From contig NZ_CP092427.2 of the NCBI RefSeq assembly GCF_022374875.2, positions 2,604,001-2,668,000 of the forward strand: a DNA stretch of 64,000 nucleotides. Direction: 5' to 3'. Shown here in pieces: positions 61,488 to 64,000 of the stretch. The position numbers and the translations under genes are program-made. Within the stretch, counting starts at the first letter, position 1, and each line of letters starts with the position of its first letter. The stretch comes from Mycolicibacterium rufum (GTDB taxonomy: Bacteria > Actinomycetota > Actinomycetes > Mycobacteriales > Mycobacteriaceae). The notes beneath the pieces are model-generated. The model saw only the letters and a list, made by a program, of their open reading frames with translations, had not been told where the DNA came from and made no database searches.

Positions 61488-61518
61488 GGGGCCAGCCTAA
61501 AACCTGGTGGATTACTAA

Positions 61519-61532
61519 ACCGTCTGGACGGT
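61519..61532. promoter_or_regulatory. TetR operator upstream of MFS gene
   Basis: ACCGTC-TG-GACGGT is a perfect inverted repeat ending 11 bases before the MFS start at 61544 and 31 bases from the TetR start. The following TACAGT could be a -10 element or the site may overlap the transcription start. Confidence 0.7.
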
Positions 61533-61543
61533 ACAGTCCGACC

Positions 61544-62755
61544 ATGCGGACCTACCGTGCTCTGTTCCGGGTGCCGCGCGTCCTGAACATCACGGCTGCC
61601 CAGTTGTTCGCGCGCCTGCCGCTCGGGATCCTGTCGCTGGCCGTGCTGGTGCACGTCGAGCACCGCACCGGTTCCTACGCACAGGCCGGCGCCGTCGTGG
61701 CGTGCCTGACCATCGGCGAGGCGGTGGCGATGCCGGCCACGTCGAAGCTGGCCGGCCGGGCCAGCAGAACCGCGCCCACGCTCGTGATCTGCGCCGTGGT
61801 CAACGGGCTGAGCATGCTGGCGCTCGCCTTCACCACGGCGTCCGGTCTCGCCCTGATGGCGCTGGGGTCGCTGGTGGGCGCCTCGGTGCCGCCGTTGATG
61901 CCGGTCGTTCGCGCGCTCTACCCGCAGATGCTGCCCCGCGACGGGGTACGGGCGCTGTTCGCGCTCGACACCACCGCGCAGGAGGTGATCTGGGTCGTCG
62001 GCCCCGTCGCGGCCATGTCGCTGTCGTCGCTGGTGTCGACGACGATGCCGCTGATCGTGTCGGCGGCGATCACGCTGGCGGGCAGCGCGTGGTTCCTGGT
62101 GAGCGCGCGGGGGCTGCGTCCGCGCGGCGGTGCGCGCGCCGGCCGAGGCGGCCGGGTGCTCGCCCGCCGCAGCGTGCTGCTCGCGATGGTCGCCGGCTGC
62201 GCACTCGTCGGGTCGTTCACCGCGTTGGAGGTCGGGGTGGTGGCCGAACTCGGCGGGAACGGCATGACCGCCGGGGCGGCGATCGCGCTGGCGAGTGTCG
62301 GCTCGGTGGTCGGCGGCCTCACCTGGGGCCACCGCCGCCTCGGCCTGCGGGGCATCGTCGCCGCGCTGACCGTCGTCGCGCTGGGAACCGCACTGTTCGG
62401 CGTCACCCACGTGCTCGCGCTGCAGTTCTGCGCGCTGTTCGTGTCGGGTCTGGGCTTCGCGCCGGCGATGTCGGCGCTGTACTTCACGGTGTCCCAGGAC
62501 GTCGACGAGGGCGCGGCGACCGAGGCGTTCGGCTGGCTGCACAGCGCGGCGATGGTCGGAGGTGCGCTGGGCACCGCGATCGCCGGCATGGCCACCGACG
62601 CGTGGGGCGCCTCCGGGGCGGTCGCGGTGGGAGCGTCGTTCGCCGCGCTCGCCGCGATCAGCCCGCTGGCCACACGAGCGACCGGCCGGATCGGCGGGCT
62701 GGCCGAGCCTGTGGAGGCGAGCCGTGACGACGCGTTGGCACCGTCGCGGGGCTGA
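61544..62755 (+). CDS. MFS transporter
   Basis: 403 residues with 11 to 12 hydrophobic segments. FRVPRVLNITAAQLFARLPLGILSLAVLVHV start, weak motif A. Probably an exporter of the YajR/DHA1-like type; the divergent TetR gene is its likely repressor, which fits a drug-efflux-like pair. Substrate unknown. Followed by a strong convergent terminator hairpin. Confidence 0.82.
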   Translation: MRTYRALFRVPRVLNITAAQLFARLPLGILSLAVLVHVEHRTGSYAQAGAVVACLTIGEAVAMPATSKLAGRASRTAPTLVICAVVNGLSMLALAFTTASGLALMALGSLVGASVPPLMPVVRALYPQMLPRDGVRALFALDTTAQEVIWVVGPVAAMSLSSLVSTTMPLIVSAAITLAGSAWFLVSARGLRPRGGARAGRGGRVLARRSVLLAMVAGCALVGSFTALEVGVVAELGGNGMTAGAAIALASVGSVVGGLTWGHRRLGLRGIVAALTVVALGTALFGVTHVLALQFCALFVSGLGFAPAMSALYFTVSQDVDEGAATEAFGWLHSAAMVGGALGTAIAGMATDAWGASGAVAVGASFAALAAISPLATRATGRIGGLAEPVEASRDDALAPSRG

Positions 62756-62780
62756 TCAGAGGATTCCGGCCCCGCGACGG
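62741..62780. terminator. Bidirectional hairpin terminator
   Basis: CCGTCGCGGGGC (62741-62752) and GCCCCGCGACGG (62769-62780) pair perfectly over 12 bp around a 16-base loop. It spans the MFS stop and touches the stop of the convergent phosphatase gene at 62782, so it can serve both. Confidence 0.75.
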
Positions 62781-62781
62781 G

Positions 62782-63264
62782 TCACCTCAGATTGAGGAGT
62801 TCGCCGTCGTCGAGAACCATGGCCACGGGGATGCCGAATGTTCGCCACAGCGCGACGATCTCAGGATCGTCGTCGATCGCGGCGCGGATGTCGTACTCGG
62901 CCGTCAAGCGGCGCAGGATGTCGCGTTTGACATCGACGTTGGACCGGAAGTCCCCGTCGTCACGCATGTGGACGCCGCCGGGCTCCACGGGGAGATGCTC
63001 GGCCAACCATCGCGCGGTCAGTTCGTGCGCCCAGGCGTCGCGGCCGGTGACGATCAGGATCGCATGGCCCTGCGTGTGCTGATCGACGCACCACTTCACG
63101 ACCGCCTCGTATGGCGGGCATTCGGCACAGCCTCGATGGAACGCGGCGAAGCCATCGGGCTCTGCCTGGAGATGGATCACCGTGCTGACGTCACACAGCG
63201 TGCCGTCCATGTCCACGATGACGGCGGGCCTGCGTTCTGCAGCGGGCTGCGCTGTGTCGTTCAC
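62782..63264 (-). CDS. HAD phosphatase, polynucleotide-kinase 3'-phosphatase type
   Basis: 160 residues from GTG at 63264, 19 bases after the upstream gene; earlier in-frame GTG at 63309 would overlap it. HAD motif I VDMDGTLCD near residue 17, motif II Thr in VTGRDAW, Lys in VDVKRDIL and motif III IDDDPEIVALWR. The pattern is that of the phosphatase domain of T4 PNK-like proteins, here without a kinase domain. It may remove 3' phosphates from nucleic acid ends or act on a small phosphorylated substrate. Confidence 0.75.
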   Translation of the reverse strand: MNDTAQPAAERRPAVIVDMDGTLCDVSTVIHLQAEPDGFAAFHRGCAECPPYEAVVKWCVDQHTQGHAILIVTGRDAWAHELTARWLAEHLPVEPGGVHMRDDGDFRSNVDVKRDILRRLTAEYDIRAAIDDDPEIVALWRTFGIPVAMVLDDGELLNLR

Positions 63265-63283
63265 TTCTCGCCGAAAACGCTGC

Positions 63284-64000
63284 TCATCTGAGGACTTCGA
63301 ATAATTCACCCTTGATCGCCCAACTGCCGTCGGCTGATGCGTCTTCAGCCGCAAGCAACTCCCCCGCTACGCAGAGATGGTCGGAGGGATCCCACTTGAC
63401 CCCTGACTTGAATCGAGAAACCAGGCGCGGTCTCAGGCCGAGAACACTTCGGCTTCGGTCGAGCAGGTACTTCTCGATTTCCCCTGGGTCCGTGCGAAGA
63501 GAGTCGGCGAGTCGCCCCAGTACCTCTGGGTCCACCGGCGATCCGTGCGCCTGGAACGCGCAGATGACCCCGTCGATGATGCCCTTCATCAACCCGCTCC
63601 ACACCGGCTTGCGGTGCTCCGGCGGGCGAACCTCGACGCGAATACCGAACGGCGCGTTGGGATCGCTTTGCATCATGCACTGTGACGTCTGCGCCCGCCA
63701 CAACGCCAGCCACACCTGAGCCAGCTGCTTCTCGGACCGGAAGTGGCCGAGGTCGGTCCAGTCGAACGAGGCGATCGAGCGTCCCTTGTGCCAGTGGGAG
63801 AAGCCATCCGAACGCGGTCCCAAGGCGTACCGGTAGGAGAATGCCCATTCGATTTCGTTTGATGACCGCGGTTCTGCGTGGCCGTATTCGAAGCGTATTC
63901 CATTGCTGCCAGCGGGATTGAAGGTGCCGATGTTGTAGAGCACGAGATTCTCGACGTCGGCGTTCGGGAACTTCGGTCCGAAGAAGGTGGCGTGTAACAC
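63284..64000 (-). CDS. Unknown protein, partial at right edge
   Basis: At least 238 codons, continuing past the right edge; the GTG at 64000 may be internal. No family recognised. Segments FGPKFPNADVENLVLYNIGTFNP, FEYGHAEPRSSNEIEWAFSYRYALG and HWHKGRSIASFDWTDLGHF are rich in aromatic residues; no membrane segment or clear catalytic motif. The gene has visibly lower G+C than the rest of the window. It lies 19 bases upstream of the PNK-type phosphatase, so they probably form an operon. Confidence 0.6.
   Translation of the reverse strand: MLHATFFGPKFPNADVENLVLYNIGTFNPAGSNGIRFEYGHAEPRSSNEIEWAFSYRYALGPRSDGFSHWHKGRSIASFDWTDLGHFRSEKQLAQVWLALWRAQTSQCMMQSDPNAPFGIRVEVRPPEHRKPVWSGLMKGIIDGVICAFQAHGSPVDPEVLGRLADSLRTDPGEIEKYLLDRSRSVLGLRPRLVSRFKSGVKWDPSDHLCVAGELLAAEDASADGSWAIKGELFEVLR

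Overview
The window is about 69 % G+C, with dense overlapping operons, GTG starts, mycobacterial secreted-protein families and a gene order I recognise from Mycobacterium. From about 22.7 to 49.2 kb the order runs parallel, in reverse, to M. tuberculosis Rv0312 down to Rv0269c as I remember it: Hsp70-like Thr-rich protein, NTF2-like protein, L,D-transpeptidase, PAP2 protein, sulfatase, stf0, tam, mpaB-like oxygenase, TetR, VOC protein, hydrolase, fadE6, fadD2, LigD-like polymerase. The presence of AdhE, an opp/dpp operon, a Ro60 locus and a cyclitol cluster points to a fast-growing environmental mycobacterium (Mycolicibacterium type).

Layout. 0-7 kb: left-truncated adhE, a collagen-like secreted protein, a drug-type MFS exporter, a small membrane protein, an epimerase-SDR pair and a DUF3303 protein. 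7.2-11.1 kb: a four-gene polyamine-type ABC importer, followed by an SDR. 11.9-13.8 kb: a Ro60 (Rsr) gene with, just upstream on the same strand, a Y RNA (YrlA type) whose core is a circularly permuted tRNA-like fold. 13.9-16.8 kb: FAD monooxygenase, secreted VanY-like protein, NAD L-lactate dehydrogenase. 16.9-22.6 kb: a complete five-gene oligopeptide/dipeptide ABC importer with a terminator hairpin. 22.7-28.8 kb: cell-envelope genes (Hsp70-fold protein with a 29-Thr tract, L,D-transpeptidase, PAP2-diacylglycerol-kinase fusion, PAP2). 28.9-34.7 kb: sulfate metabolism: sulfatase, trehalose sulfotransferase stf0, cysD and cysNC in one operon, then tam on the other strand.

34.8-40.6 kb: hydrolase, methyltransferase, MpaB-type oxygenase and several small regulators, two of them with clear palindromic operators. 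The ESX-3 cluster, which I expect between the hydrolase and the methyltransferase in mycobacteria, is absent here. 40.7-52.3 kb: acyl-CoA metabolism (fadE6 as a natural fusion of two acyl-CoA dehydrogenase halves, fadD2, and a split acyl-CoA dehydrogenase pair), a LigD-type polymerase and a STAS protein. 52.3-53.9 kb: small Cys-containing secreted protein and purine permease.

53.9-61.0 kb: a cyclitol or sugar catabolic operon (MFS sugar porter, three TIM-barrel isomerase/dehydratase-like proteins including IolH, one Gfo/Idh/MocA dehydrogenase, a TetR gene with no ordinary start codon) divergent from its LacI regulator, with two overlapping operators between them. 61-62.8 kb: TetR and MFS pair with an operator. 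62.8-64 kb: a PNK-type phosphatase and a right-truncated unknown gene of lower G+C, possibly the edge of an accessory region. No stretch of more than 300 bases lacks a gene. I saw no insertion sequence, CRISPR array, rRNA or ordinary tRNA.
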